Below, in pieces: positions 44,201 through 53,885 of a stretch of 64,000 nucleotides of DNA. The stretch is taken from positions 4,018,501 through 4,082,500 of the forward strand of contig NZ_CP135921.1 in assembly GCF_032397745.1 (NCBI RefSeq), written 5' to 3'. A program made the position numbers and the translations under genes. The notes beneath the pieces are model-generated. The model had not been told where the DNA came from, made no database searches, and worked only from the letters and a program-made list of their open reading frames with translations. Source of the DNA: Bradyrhizobium prioriisuperbiae. Its GTDB lineage: Bacteria; Pseudomonadota; Alphaproteobacteria; Rhizobiales; Xanthobacteraceae. The number at the start of each line of letters is the position of its first letter. Within the stretch, counting starts at the first letter, position 1.

Positions 44201-45490
44201 ATGTTGGCGTTGGAACTCGGGATCGTCGTGGTCCTGATCGTGGTGAATGGCTTGCTCGCGATGTCGGAGCTGGCCGTGGTGTCGTCCCGGCCGGCACGGC
44301 TGGCGGCGCTGGTTGAAAAAGGCGTCACCGGCTCGCGGCGTGCGCTGGCGCTGGCATCGGACCCCGGAAAATTCCTCTCCACGGTGCAGATCGGAATCAC
44401 GCTGGTCGGCGTGCTGTCGGGCGCGTTCTCCGGCGCCACGCTGGGGCAGCGACTGACCGCGCTTTTGGTCGAGGCGGGCCTGCGCCAGGGCGTGGCCGAT
44501 GCGGTCGGCGTCGGTATCGTGGTCAGCGTCATCACCTATGCTTCACTGATCGTCGGCGAACTGGTGCCGAAACAGATCGCGCTGCGCGATCCGGAAGCGA
44601 TGGCGGTGCGCGTCGCGCCGGCCATGACCGTTGTCGCCAGAATCAGTTCACCACTGGTGTGGCTGCTCGATGCCTCGGGCGACGCGGTGCTGTGGCTGCT
44701 CGGCCAGCGCGGCGAGGTCTCCGACAAGGTGTCGGAGGACGAGATCCGCACGCTGATTGTCGAAGCCGAGAATGCCGGCGTGCTGGAGCCCGGCGAAAAG
44801 GAGATGATTGCGGGCGTGATGCGGCTTGGCGACCGTCCGGTCGGCGCGGTGATGACCCCGCGGCGCGAGGTCAGCATGGTCGATCTGTCCGGCGACATCG
44901 GCAGCGTTCGCTCTGCGTTCGTGGCGAGTCCGCATTCCCGCCTTGTCGCCCACGAGAACAATCGCGATCACCCAATCGGCATCCTGCACGCCAAAGACCT
45001 GCTCGATGCTTTTGTCGCAGGCAGCGCCATCGATGTTCGCGCGCTGGTCAAGGAGGCGCCGGCAATTCCGGAGTCGGTCGACGCGCGCGACGTAGTGGCG
45101 ATCCTGAAGACGTCCGCCGTCCATATGGGTCTGGTGTTCGACGAATACGGCACTTTCCAGGGCGTGGTGACCAGCGCCGACATTCTCGAGTCCATCGTTG
45201 GCGAGTTCAAAAACGGCGACGGCCCGGACGAGCTGGCCTGGGTGCAACGCGACGACGGCAGCTATCTGTTGTCCGGCTGGATGCCGGTGGACGACATGGC
45301 CGACTTGCTGTCAGTCATCCTGCCGGAGGGCCGCGATTACCAGACGGTGGCTGGCTTCGCTCTCCAGCATTTCGAAACCCTGCCGAACGTCGGTCAAAAC
45401 TTCACACGCGACGGCTGGCGTATCGAAGTGGTTGATATGGACGGCCGCCGTATCGACAAGCTGCTGGCGGCGCGCGAGGTTGCGGGTTAG
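44201..45490 (+). CDS. CNNM/DUF21-CBS-CorC membrane protein (hemolysin-like)
   Basis: 429 residues. The N-terminal DUF21/CNNM domain has four hydrophobic helices with VVVLIVVNGLLAMSELAVVS and LSTVQIGITLVGVLSGAFSG. Two CBS domains follow (GAVMTPRREVSMVDL, HMGLVFDEYGTFQGVVTSAD), then a CorC/HlyC transporter-associated domain (SYLLSGWMPVDDMADLL). Members are linked to magnesium or cobalt efflux; the hemolysin label is historical. It starts the block of non-dcw genes between murG and murC. Confidence 0.9.
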   Translation: MLALELGIVVVLIVVNGLLAMSELAVVSSRPARLAALVEKGVTGSRRALALASDPGKFLSTVQIGITLVGVLSGAFSGATLGQRLTALLVEAGLRQGVADAVGVGIVVSVITYASLIVGELVPKQIALRDPEAMAVRVAPAMTVVARISSPLVWLLDASGDAVLWLLGQRGEVSDKVSEDEIRTLIVEAENAGVLEPGEKEMIAGVMRLGDRPVGAVMTPRREVSMVDLSGDIGSVRSAFVASPHSRLVAHENNRDHPIGILHAKDLLDAFVAGSAIDVRALVKEAPAIPESVDARDVVAILKTSAVHMGLVFDEYGTFQGVVTSADILESIVGEFKNGDGPDELAWVQRDDGSYLLSGWMPVDDMADLLSVILPEGRDYQTVAGFALQHFETLPNVGQNFTRDGWRIEVVDMDGRRIDKLLAAREVAG

Positions 45491-45502
45491 CGCGAGATAT
45501 CT

Positions 45503-46471
45503 TTACATCCCGCGGAGCGCTGCGATCAGGGCTTTGTTGAACGCGATCGAATCTTCGATTTGCGGGATGTGGCCGAGCCCCGGCAGGACGTCGAGCGACG
45601 CCTTCGGCAACAGTGTCTGTAGATCCCTGGCTTGCGCCAATGGGGTGACGGTGTCCTTGTCGCCCCAGAGCAGGGCGGTGGGCGCCGCGATGCCTGCGAC
45701 GGCGCGGCGATCCGCACTCAGCGCGCCGCGATCGGCGCTGGTGAAATACAACAGCCAGTCGGCGATGTCGGCGGTGCTGTTCTTCAGCCGCATCGGTGTC
45801 TGCAGGATGCCGATGGTCTGAGCATCCGCAGCGGCTTTGTTCGCGATCAGTTGTGACAGCAGGGTCTTGGTGGCCAGCGGATTGGTAACGGTCAGTGATA
45901 CCAGGAGCTCGCGGATCCATCGCGGATGAAGCAGCCATGGCGGGTCGCTCGGCGGAGCGGTCAGGCCCAGTGCAGCATCGACGAGCACCAGGCCACGCGT
46001 GCGGTCCGGATGGCGCATCACGTATTCCAGGGCTGTGCCGGCACCAAAGGAATGTCCGACAATGATGGCTTTGGTAACGCCGAGGGTGGTGAGGATATTG
46101 TCGATCCGCGCCGCCTGCGCGCCGCGAGTGTAATCGCCCGGCCGGTCCGAGAAGCCGAACGGCGGCAGATCGAGCGCGATCACGCGAAAGCCTGACGACG
46201 TCAGCGCATCGGTGGTTCGCCACCACAATTGGCTCCACGCGGCGGTGCCGTGAATCAGGACCACGGGGATGGCCTGAGTGTCACCCTTGTCCTGGATGAA
46301 GATCCGTCCGGAGCGCGTCGCGATCGTCTTGCCGGAGGCCGGCATGATCTGGTCGCGGTCCGCGGTCTCGCGCAGCGCCGCGGCCAATCGAAACGCGATC
46401 GCCGCCGCGCATGCCAGGACAAGCAGCAGGAGCAGGCTTCGAACGGCGAACTTGACGAGCTTGCGTATCAT
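45503..46471 (-). CDS. Alpha/beta hydrolase with N-terminal membrane anchor
   Basis: 322 residues. One N-terminal span (SLLLLLVLACAAAIAFRLAA) precedes the hydrolase core. Oxyanion region VVLIHGTAAWSQLWW, nucleophile Ser in VGHSFGAGTALEYV, acid Asp in LLWGDKDTVTP and His in LPGLGHIPQIED make a full catalytic triad. The substrate is unknown; epoxide- or ester-hydrolase-like members share this pattern. It is convergent with the CNNM gene. Confidence 0.87.
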   Translation of the reverse strand: MIRKLVKFAVRSLLLLLVLACAAAIAFRLAAALRETADRDQIMPASGKTIATRSGRIFIQDKGDTQAIPVVLIHGTAAWSQLWWRTTDALTSSGFRVIALDLPPFGFSDRPGDYTRGAQAARIDNILTTLGVTKAIIVGHSFGAGTALEYVMRHPDRTRGLVLVDAALGLTAPPSDPPWLLHPRWIRELLVSLTVTNPLATKTLLSQLIANKAAADAQTIGILQTPMRLKNSTADIADWLLYFTSADRGALSADRRAVAGIAAPTALLWGDKDTVTPLAQARDLQTLLPKASLDVLPGLGHIPQIEDSIAFNKALIAALRGM

Positions 46472-46564
46472 CGAGATGCGGCCCCGTGGGCTGTTGGCCG
46501 ATCTCGCTTGATAAAGAGCGGGCGTTAATCGTCTTTTACGACGCGTGCGGCATTTCGCGCCCGT

Positions 46565-47470
46565 CTACAATTTCACATGCTCCACCAGATAATCCAGGAA
46601 CGCCCGGACACGCGCGGGCAGCTGGCCGCCATGGCCGACGAACACCGCGTGGATCGCTTCGAGATCGCCGGGGTTGAAGTCTTCCAGCACCGGGACCAAT
46701 CGGCCGGCATCGATATCGGTCCTGACGTGAAAGCGCGTCAGCCGCGCCAGGCCCATGCCGGCGACCACCAGCCGCTGCATGGCTTCGCCGTCGCTGACCA
46801 GCGAATTGCCCGATGGTAAAACGCTGACGGTTTTGCCGCTGTCATCGCGGAACGGCCAGCCCTCGACCTGCTTGATGAAGCAGAACCCAAGCATGTTGTG
46901 GTGCTCGAGATCCGCCGGCGTTCGCGGCGTGCCGTGCTCGGCGAGATAGGACGGCGCCGCCACCACCACCATCGGGCTTTCGCCGAGTTTGCGCGCGAGC
47001 AGCCGCGATTCACGTAACGGTCCGACGCGGATGGCGACGTCGGCCCGCTCCTCCATCAGGTCGACCACGGTGTCGGTGAGCGACACGTCGACACTGACGC
47101 CGGGGTAGCGCTTGATGAAGCCGGGCAGCAGCGGCAACAGCCGGTGCAGGCCGAAGGGCACACTGGTGTTGACCCGCAGCCGGCCGCGTGGTGTCGCTCC
47201 CGTGGTGGCTTCGCGCTCGGCGGCATTGATGTCCTCAAGGATCCGGATCGCGCGCTCGTAATAGGCGCTGCCCTCCGGGGTCAGCTGCAGTTTTCGCGTC
47301 GAGCGGTTGACCAGCCGCACCCCTAGCCGGCTTTCCAGCCGGGCCAGCAGCTTGCTGACCGCCGAGGGGGTCATCCGGAAGGTGCGGGCGGCGGCGGAAA
47401 AGCCGCCGAGATCGACCACGCGAACGAAAACTTCCATCTCGCCGGAGCGATTGACGTCCATTCGCGACAT
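46565..47470 (-). CDS. LysR-type regulator, likely controlling the divergent MFS gene
   Basis: 301 residues. The winged helix reads EVFVRVVDLGGFSAAARTFRMTPSAVSKLLARLESRLGVRLVNRSTRKLQLTPEG, followed by a type-2 periplasmic-binding-like effector domain (GRLRVNTSVPFGLHRLLPLLPGFIKRYPGV). The 133-base divergent gap to the MFS gene is AT-rich around 47480-47520, with ATTCATAAAT and AATTCACGAAT as candidate T-N11-A contacts. LysR proteins next to such exporters usually activate them in response to a substrate. The effector is unknown. Confidence 0.9.
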   Translation of the reverse strand: MSRMDVNRSGEMEVFVRVVDLGGFSAAARTFRMTPSAVSKLLARLESRLGVRLVNRSTRKLQLTPEGSAYYERAIRILEDINAAEREATTGATPRGRLRVNTSVPFGLHRLLPLLPGFIKRYPGVSVDVSLTDTVVDLMEERADVAIRVGPLRESRLLARKLGESPMVVVAAPSYLAEHGTPRTPADLEHHNMLGFCFIKQVEGWPFRDDSGKTVSVLPSGNSLVSDGEAMQRLVVAGMGLARLTRFHVRTDIDAGRLVPVLEDFNPGDLEAIHAVFVGHGGQLPARVRAFLDYLVEHVKL

Positions 47471-47603
47471 TGTGACTTCAATTCATAAATATTGTTCCTT
47501 AGAGAATTCTAATTCACGAATAGCCGGATGTCCATCTCAGGCCAGTCGGGTCTCGTCCCGGCCCCCCCTCCGTCGGGCCTGCTGCTTTCCAAGGACTCCT
47601 GCC

Positions 47604-48776
47604 ATGCCACTTGCACTCTATGCGCTCACCGCCGGCGCTTTCGGAATTGGCGTCACTGAATTCGTCATCATGGGTCTGCTGATCCAGGTCGGCGCCGATC
47701 TCGGCGTCTCGATCCCCGCGGCAGGCCTGCTGATTTCCGGCTACGCGCTCGGCGTCGTGGTCGGCGCGCCGATCATGACCATCGCCACCAGCCGCTGGCC
47801 ACGCAAAACCGCGCTGCTGGTGCTGATGGCGATCTTCACCATCGGCAATGCAGCGTGCGCGATCGCGCCGGACTACTGGACGCTGATGGCCGCGCGGGTG
47901 CTGACGGCGTTCGCGCACGGCACCTTCTTCGGCGTCGGCTCGGTGGTCGCAACCAGTCTCGTTGCGCCCAACAAGAAGGCCTCGGCCATCGCCGTGATGT
48001 TCACCGGGCTGACCGTGGCCAACATTCTCGGTGTTCCCTTCGGCACCTGGCTCGGCCAGGGCTTCGGCTGGCGCGCGACCTTCTGGGGAGTGACGGTGGT
48101 CGGTCTGGCCGCATTGGCCGTGATCGCGGCGTTCGTTCCCCGTGATACGGCCGTGCAGGAACCCACGAAGTTGCGTGATGATCTCGCGGTGCTGGGACGT
48201 CGCTCGGTGCTGGTGGGACTCTTGACCACCGTGTTGAGCTGGGTCGGCGTGTTCGCGGTCTTCACTTACATCGCGCCGATCCTGACCCGCATCACTGGTT
48301 TTCAGGATGCTGTGGTGTCGCCGATCCTGCTGGTGTTTGGCGCGGGCCTTGTGGCCGGCAACCTGGTCGGTGGCCGCCTTGCTGACCGCAAGTTGATGCC
48401 GACGCTGTTTGGCAGCCTGCTCGGGCTCACCGTCGTGCTGGGGCTGATGACGTTCGCCATCCACAGCCAGATCGCAGCGGTTGTCTTTGTCGGCCTGCTC
48501 GGTTTCGCGGCATTCGCCACGGTGCCGCCATTGCAGATGTGGGTGCTGGAGAAGGCTCATGGTGCTGGCCAGAGCCTCGCCTCCAGCTTCAACATCGCCG
48601 CGTTCAATCTCGGCAACGCGATCGGCGCCTGGCTCGGCGGCATCGTGATCACCCATGGCCCCGGCCTCGGCGCCATTCCATGGGTTGCGGCCCTGGTGCC
48701 GCTTGCCGGACTGCTGCTGGCGCTGTTCAACCAGCAACTGGACCAGCGCCGCGTTCAGGCTGTTCCTGCGGAATGA
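47604..48776 (+). CDS. MFS exporter, DHA1 family (AraJ/YdhP/PbuE-like)
   Basis: 390 residues, 12 membrane helices. Signatures: FGIGVTEFVIMGLLIQVGADLGVS in span 1, GYALGVVVGAPIMTIATSRWPRKTALL with motif A, and RVLTAFAHGTFFGVGSVVA. This is the family that exports arabinose-like sugars, purine nucleosides or drugs. The ATG at 47604 has AAGGA ten bases upstream. It shares its promoter region with the LysR gene and ends at a bidirectional terminator. Confidence 0.9.
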   Translation: MPLALYALTAGAFGIGVTEFVIMGLLIQVGADLGVSIPAAGLLISGYALGVVVGAPIMTIATSRWPRKTALLVLMAIFTIGNAACAIAPDYWTLMAARVLTAFAHGTFFGVGSVVATSLVAPNKKASAIAVMFTGLTVANILGVPFGTWLGQGFGWRATFWGVTVVGLAALAVIAAFVPRDTAVQEPTKLRDDLAVLGRRSVLVGLLTTVLSWVGVFAVFTYIAPILTRITGFQDAVVSPILLVFGAGLVAGNLVGGRLADRKLMPTLFGSLLGLTVVLGLMTFAIHSQIAAVVFVGLLGFAAFATVPPLQMWVLEKAHGAGQSLASSFNIAAFNLGNAIGAWLGGIVITHGPGLGAIPWVAALVPLAGLLLALFNQQLDQRRVQAVPAE

Positions 48777-48808
48777 ATGCGTCGCGGGCCCGCAGAACAC
48801 GCCATCAT

Positions 48809-48841
48809 GCAAAAAGCCGGCCTAGAAGGCCGGCTTTTTGC
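48809..48841. terminator. Bidirectional rho-independent terminator
   Basis: GCAAAAAGCCGGCC and GGCCGGCTTTTTGC form a perfect stem around TAGAA, so each strand has a GC stem ending in five T. It serves both the MFS gene (plus) and the AraC gene (minus), and it overlaps the last codons and stop of the AraC gene. Confidence 0.92.
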
Positions 48842-49637
48842 TGGCGAAATAATGCGCCGGGGAATCGCCGTAGCAGCGGCGGAACATGGCGATGAAGTTG
48901 CTGGGCGATGCGTAGCCCAGGGTATCGGCGACCAGCGCCACCGGTTCACCTTGCGCCAGCCGCTCCAGCGCATGCGTCAGCCGCGCCTGCTGGCGCCACT
49001 GCGCAAAACTCGAGCCGGTCTCTGCAACAAACAACCGCCGCATGGTGCGCGACGACAGGCCGGCCCATTGCGCCCATTCGTCCAGCGTGCGGTTATCGCT
49101 GGGACGATTCAAAAGCGCGGTCGCGATGCGCACCAGTCGCTCATTCGATGGCATCGGCAGATGCAGCGGCTGCTGCGGTGATCGTCGAACTTCATCCATC
49201 AACACGGCAAGCAGACGCGCCTGTTCGGGCGCAAGGTCATGATCGCTCGGCCATGACGCCGCACGCCGCACCAGCGCGCGCATCAGCTCGCTGGTGCCGA
49301 TCACACACGGGCGCGTTGGCAGCCCGCTGCAGCTGTCGGGTGTGATCAGCACGCTCCAGCCGCTCAGTGCGCCGCTGATGCTCACCTTGTGCTGTTCGCC
49401 GGGTGGCATCCAGCCGGCGCGGTTGGGCGGCAGCAGCCACGAGCCGTGCCGGGTGCGCACGTGGATCAGCCCGCTCTCGATGCAGAAGATCTGGCCGCGC
49501 AGGTGGGCGTGCCAGTCATGTTCCCGCGTGCCCAGCTTGAAAGCGTCGGCAGGGTCATCCGAGCCCCACAGCGCGATGACGGCCGGCCCGTCGAGGCGGT
49601 CGAGGGCGTCCAATAAGATTGTCTCTAGGCTGGCCAT
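48822..49637 (-). CDS. AraC-family transcriptional regulator
   Basis: 271 residues. An N-terminal cupin sensor (HDWHAHLRGQIFCIESGLIHVRT, GWMPPGEQHKVSISG) precedes the twin helix-turn-helix: TLDEWAQWAGLSSRTMRRLFVAETGSSFAQWRQQARLTHALERLA and ALVADTLGYASPSNFIAMFRRCYGDSPAHYF. The layout is that of AraC regulators of small exporters (cf. NimR/YdhC type). The divergent flavin monooxygenase gene, 99 bases away, or the neighbouring MFS exporter may be its target. The last codons lie inside the shared terminator. Confidence 0.9.
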   Translation of the reverse strand: MASLETILLDALDRLDGPAVIALWGSDDPADAFKLGTREHDWHAHLRGQIFCIESGLIHVRTRHGSWLLPPNRAGWMPPGEQHKVSISGALSGWSVLITPDSCSGLPTRPCVIGTSELMRALVRRAASWPSDHDLAPEQARLLAVLMDEVRRSPQQPLHLPMPSNERLVRIATALLNRPSDNRTLDEWAQWAGLSSRTMRRLFVAETGSSFAQWRQQARLTHALERLAQGEPVALVADTLGYASPSNFIAMFRRCYGDSPAHYFASKKPAF

Positions 49638-49736
49638 TTCTCACTATTTATTGGCCAAATATCGTTATCGCAAGCATGTCTTCCTTGGCTATCGCTGACC
49701 AGCCGGCATGAGTCGGCAACAGGCGATGGTGAAGTT

Positions 49737-50975
49737 GTGAGCCGGAATCAGTTTCAGGAGACGGGACGCGTTGCGATCATCGGGGCCGGGCTTGGCGGCC
49801 TCTGTCTTGCGCAGGGACTGCGGCGCGCCGGCATAACCGTCGACGTCTATGAGCGGGACGCCGCGCCCGACAGCCGCGACCAAGGATACCGGATCCGGAT
49901 CAACGATTGCGGCCAGCGCGCGCTGGCGCAGTGCCTTCCCGACCATCTCTACCGGCTGTTTTGCGATACCTGTGCGAGGTCCGAGACCGGCGGGCGGTTC
50001 TGCGATCCGCAACTCGTGCCGGTGACGGGACGTGCGGCCGGGACTTGGCGTCCCTCCGTGGTCGACACCACGGGCGCGCAAGAGGAGGAGTTGGCGGAGC
50101 GGGGCGATCTCAGCGCCAACCGCCAGACCCTGCGCGAAATCCTGCTGTGCGGATTGCTGGACCGGGTGCATTTCGGCAAGTCGTTCCGCCGCTTCGACCT
50201 GAAGAGCGACGGCAAGGTTGCGATCGCCTTCGAGGATGGCAGCTCGGTTCAGTCCGACATCGTGGTGGCTGCGGATGGCGTCGGCTCGCCGGTGCGGGCG
50301 CAGCGCTGGCCGCATGCGCGGGCCGCCGACACTGGCTCCGTTTGCATCTACGGCACGACACGGCTTTCGCCCGAGATCCGGTCGCTGATCGCGCCGTCAT
50401 TGTTGAGGGGAACGTCGGTGATTTTCGCCGATGGCTTCGCACTCATCGTCGACGCCATGCGTTTTCGGCAATCGCCGGTCACGGCCGGATGGCTGTGTGA
50501 TGGTTCGCTCAGCCCCGTCGAGGACTATCTGTACTGGGCCTTCATCGGTCCGCGCGACTGCTTCGGCTTTGACGAGAGCGGCGATTTGCCGCCGGCGGGG
50601 CCGGCGCTGCGTTCGATCGTGGCGTGCCGCACCTACGACTGGCACCCCGGCCTGAGGGCGATGTTCGAACACGGCGAGCGATCGTCGCTTGCGATGCTGC
50701 CCGTCAGGAGCGTCGTGCTGCAGGCGGCCTGGATACCGACGCCGGTGACGATTCTGGGCGATGCGGCCCATGCGATGAGTCCCGCCGGTGGCCTCGGCGC
50801 CAATACCGCACTGGACGACGCAGCGCGGCTTGCCGGGCGGCTGGAGGAGGCGGCCGCCGGCGACCTCTCTCCTCTCGCAGCGATCGCGGCCTATGAGCAC
50901 GACATGCGCTTGCGTGCAGGCGCTGCGATCCAGCTTTCACAACAGGGCGCGGCGCGCCTGTTTTCACCAGCATAG
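49737..50975 (+). CDS. FAD-dependent monooxygenase (aromatic hydroxylase type)
   Basis: 412 residues. FAD-binding motifs: IIGAGLGGLCLAQGLRRAGITVDVYERD (GxGxxG and the terminal Glu), VVAADGVGSPVRAQRW (DG motif) and LGDAAHAMSPAGGLGANTALDDAARLA (GD motif). It belongs to the group A flavin monooxygenases such as salicylate/kynurenine hydroxylase and tetracycline-modifying enzymes. The substrate is unknown. Starts with GTG. It is followed 19 bases downstream by a small gene of unknown function, probably in one operon. Confidence 0.9.
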   Translation: MSRNQFQETGRVAIIGAGLGGLCLAQGLRRAGITVDVYERDAAPDSRDQGYRIRINDCGQRALAQCLPDHLYRLFCDTCARSETGGRFCDPQLVPVTGRAAGTWRPSVVDTTGAQEEELAERGDLSANRQTLREILLCGLLDRVHFGKSFRRFDLKSDGKVAIAFEDGSSVQSDIVVAADGVGSPVRAQRWPHARAADTGSVCIYGTTRLSPEIRSLIAPSLLRGTSVIFADGFALIVDAMRFRQSPVTAGWLCDGSLSPVEDYLYWAFIGPRDCFGFDESGDLPPAGPALRSIVACRTYDWHPGLRAMFEHGERSSLAMLPVRSVVLQAAWIPTPVTILGDAAHAMSPAGGLGANTALDDAARLAGRLEEAAAGDLSPLAAIAAYEHDMRLRAGAAIQLSQQGAARLFSPA

Positions 50976-50994
50976 TCCCAGGGAGCAGCAGACC

Positions 50995-51405
50995 ATGCCG
51001 TTCGATCCGGAATCCTTTACCGTCCATGATGTCTCGACCTTCCCGGTGGTGCGGGCGCGAAGCGAGGGCATGACGGAGGGCTATGCCCCGCAATGGGTGC
51101 AGGAGATGGAGGCGCTGCTCGCACGCGGCGAGCCCTATGTGCTGATGTTCGAGGGCGGGCGCGTCGACGAGGCCCATGAGGACCGCAAGCAGCGCGGGCT
51201 CTGGCTGAAGAAAAACAAGCAGGCGCTGCAGAAGGTCTGCCGGGCCTTGATCAGCATCGAACCGGATGCGCTGAAACGCGCGGCCTTCCGGCTTCAGGCC
51301 GTCGGTGCGGTCAAGGCGTTCGGTATTCCGATGGACGTGGTGGCGTCCGCGCCTGAAGCGGCGGCGTGCGCACGCCGGCGGCTGGAGGATCACCCCGAGG
51401 GGTAA
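50995..51405 (+). CDS. Hypothetical protein downstream of the monooxygenase
   Basis: 136 residues, no signal peptide, no recognised family. It has a beta-alpha beginning (SFTVHDVSTFPVVRARSEGM), an aromatic helix (PQWVQEMEALLARGEPYVLMFEGG) and a Lys/Arg-rich helix (DRKQRGLWLKKNKQALQKVCRAL). The C-terminal part is helical (ACARRRLEDHP). The pattern resembles an SpoIIAA-like or STAS-type small fold, but this is only an impression. AGGGAGC lies 13 bases before the ATG. It is the last gene before murC. Confidence 0.65.
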   Translation: MPFDPESFTVHDVSTFPVVRARSEGMTEGYAPQWVQEMEALLARGEPYVLMFEGGRVDEAHEDRKQRGLWLKKNKQALQKVCRALISIEPDALKRAAFRLQAVGAVKAFGIPMDVVASAPEAAACARRRLEDHPEG

Positions 51406-51549
51406 CCGAATCCGGCGTCGCCTTTGATCCGCCGAATTGTCGATTTCTAGCTGTTTCCGGGCTTGTCCCGGTCCGTCTCGTCTTGCATGAAGGAGGCTGG
51501 ATTCGTGGGTGCTTCGGCCCCTGCGCCATACACAGCCGGTGAGATCGAG

Positions 51550-52962
51550 ATGAGACTGCCCCGCGAAATCGGACCTATTCACTTCGTCGGGATCGGCGGC
51601 ATCGGCATGAGCGGCATTGCCGAGGTGCTGAACAATCTCGGCTATACGGTGCGCGGCTCCGATGTGGCCGAGAGCGCCAACGTCAAGCGCCTGCGTGACA
51701 ACGGCATCGCTGTCGTCGTCGGCCATGCGGCCGACAATGTGGCCGGCGCCGGTGTCATGGTGGTCTCGTCCGCCATCAAGCGCGACAATCCGGAATTGAT
51801 GGCGGCGCGCGCCCAGCGCATTCCGGTGGTGCGCCGTGCCGAGATGCTGGCCGAGCTGATGCGGCTGAAGAGCTGTGTCGCGATCGCCGGCACCCACGGC
51901 AAGACCACCACCACCTCGATGGTGGCGACGCTGCTCGATGCCGGCAATCTCGATCCCACCGTGATCAATGGCGGCATCATCAATGCCTACGGCACCAATG
52001 CGCGGCTCGGCGCCGGCGAGTGGATGGTGGTGGAAGCCGACGAGAGCGACGGCACCTTCCTGAAGCTGCCCGCCGATGTCGCCATCGTCACCAATGTCGA
52101 TCCCGAGCATCTCGATCACTTCAAGACCTTCGATGCGGTGCAGGAAGCGTTCCGCAATTTCGTCGAGAGCGTGCCGTTCTACGGCTTCGCCGTGATGTGC
52201 ATCGATCATCCGGTGGTGCAGACCCTGGTTGGCAAGATCGAAGACCGCCGCATCATCACCTATGGCGAGAACCCGCAGGCCGACGTTCGCCTGATGAATC
52301 TCGCCGCCGCCAATGGCGGTTCGACTTTCAAGGTGTCGTTCCGCAATCGCAAGGACGGCTCGACCCACGAAATCGACAAGCTGGTGCTGCCGATGCCGGG
52401 GCGCCACAACGCGTCCAATGCGACCGCGGCGATCGCTGTGGCCCACGAACTCGGGCTTTCCGATGATGCCATCCGCAAGGCGCTGGCCGGCTTTGGCGGT
52501 GTCAAGCGCCGCTTCACCAAGACCGGCGACTGGAACGGCGTCACCGTGATCGACGACTACGGCCATCACCCGGTCGAGATCGCCGCCGTGCTGCGCGCCG
52601 CGCGCGACTCGACCAAGAACAAGGTGATCGCCGTGGTGCAGCCGCACCGCTACACCCGCCTGCAATCCCTGTTCGAAGAATTCTGCACCTGCTTCAACGA
52701 CGCCGATACCGTCATCGTCGCCGACGTCTATCCGGCGGGCGAGGCGCCGATCGCGGGCATCGACCGCGATCATTTCGTGCTGGGGCTGCGCGCCCACGGC
52801 CATCGTGAGGTGATTCCGCTGAAAGATTCGACACAGCTCGCCGAGGTGGTTCGCGGCGTGGCCATGAGTGGCGACTATGTCGTCTGTCTTGGCGCCGGCA
52901 ACATCACCCAGTGGGCCTATGCGCTTCCGGCGGAATTGAAAGCGTTGGAGACGGCGAATTGA
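51550..52962 (+). CDS. murC: UDP-MurNAc:L-alanine ligase
   Basis: 470 residues. It starts the pentapeptide by joining L-Ala to UDP-MurNAc. Motifs: [92 protein letters not shown] and [12 protein letters not shown]. The ATG at 51550 fits the family start; the frame is open from 51463. Its stop TGA overlaps the murB start. Confidence 0.97.
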   Translation: MRLPREIGPIHFVGIGGIGMSGIAEVLNNLGYTVRGSDVAESANVKRLRDNGIAVVVGHAADNVAGAGVMVVSSAIKRDNPELMAARAQRIPVVRRAEMLAELMRLKSCVAIAGTHGKTTTTSMVATLLDAGNLDPTVINGGIINAYGTNARLGAGEWMVVEADESDGTFLKLPADVAIVTNVDPEHLDHFKTFDAVQEAFRNFVESVPFYGFAVMCIDHPVVQTLVGKIEDRRIITYGENPQADVRLMNLAAANGGSTFKVSFRNRKDGSTHEIDKLVLPMPGRHNASNATAAIAVAHELGLSDDAIRKALAGFGGVKRRFTKTGDWNGVTVIDDYGHHPVEIAAVLRAARDSTKNKVIAVVQPHRYTRLQSLFEEFCTCFNDADTVIVADVYPAGEAPIAGIDRDHFVLGLRAHGHREVIPLKDSTQLAEVVRGVAMSGDYVVCLGAGNITQWAYALPAELKALETAN

Positions 52963-53885
52963 GCTTTCCCGACCTGCTTCCCACTCTGACCTCCGCAATG
53001 CCCGACCTGCGCGGGCGATTGCTCGGCAATGAAGGTCTCGCGGCACTGACCTGGTTTCGTGTCGGCGGCCCCGCACAGGTGCTGTTCACACCGGCGGATG
53101 AAGACGATCTGGCTTATTTCCTGGCGCGGTTGCCGCAGGACATCCCGGTCTATCCGATTGGCGTCGGCTCCAACCTGATCGTGCGCGACGGTGGCGTGCC
53201 GGGCGTGGTGATCCGGTTGTCGCCGCGTGGCTTTGGCGAGGCCAAGGCGGATGGCGACACCGTGCGCGCCGGCACCGCGGCCCTCGACAAACGCGTGGCG
53301 GAGACGGCGGCGGCCGCCAACATCAGCGGGCTCGAATTCTATTTCGGCATTCCCGGCTCGATCGGCGGTGCGCTGCGCATGAACGCCGGCGCCAATGGCG
53401 GCGAGACCAAGGATGTGCTGGTGGAAGCGCGGGGTGTGACGCGCGCCGGCGATATCAGAACCTTCTCCAACGCCGACATGAAGTTCGTCTATCGCAACAG
53501 CGGCGTCGAGGATGGCGTGATCTTTACGTCTGCGCTGTATCGCGGTCGCATCAGTGATCCCGAAGCGATCCGCGCGCGGATGGCCGAGGTGCAAAACCAT
53601 CGCGAGACCGCGCAGCCGATCCGGGAAAAGACCGGCGGTTCGACCTTCAAGAATCCGGCAGGACACAGCGCCTGGAAGCTGATCGATGTCGCCGGCCTGC
53701 GGGGCTTCCGTGTCGGCGGCGCCCAGGTCTCGGAGATGCATTGCAATTTCCTGATCAACACCGGCGACGCCACCGGTCACGACATCGAGACATTGGGCGA
53801 GACCGTGCGCACGAAGGTCAAAGAGACCTCCGGAATTGAGCTGCACTGGGAAATCAAGCGGATCGGAATCAACGGACGGGCATGA
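52959..53885 (+). CDS. murB: UDP-N-acetylenolpyruvoylglucosamine reductase
   Basis: 308 residues. It reduces enolpyruvyl-UDP-GlcNAc to UDP-MurNAc with NADPH and FAD. Visible: [38 protein letters not shown] (FAD loop), [19 protein letters not shown], the proton-donor Ser in [11 protein letters not shown] and Glu in [11 protein letters not shown] start at the TTG of 52959, which overlaps the murC stop and has GGAGACGG upstream; family members begin with this SFPDLLP-like segment. ATG 52998 is the fallback. Its stop overlaps ddl. Confidence 0.93.
   Translation: MSFPDLLPTLTSAMPDLRGRLLGNEGLAALTWFRVGGPAQVLFTPADEDDLAYFLARLPQDIPVYPIGVGSNLIVRDGGVPGVVIRLSPRGFGEAKADGDTVRAGTAALDKRVAETAAAANISGLEFYFGIPGSIGGALRMNAGANGGETKDVLVEARGVTRAGDIRTFSNADMKFVYRNSGVEDGVIFTSALYRGRISDPEAIRARMAEVQNHRETAQPIREKTGGSTFKNPAGHSAWKLIDVAGLRGFRVGGAQVSEMHCNFLINTGDATGHDIETLGETVRTKVKETSGIELHWEIKRIGINGRA

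Noticed and set aside
50704..53076. 790-codon open frame antisense to the monooxygenase tail, unknown gene and murC
   Set aside because: Crosses three genuine plus-strand genes and has no recognisable protein sequence.
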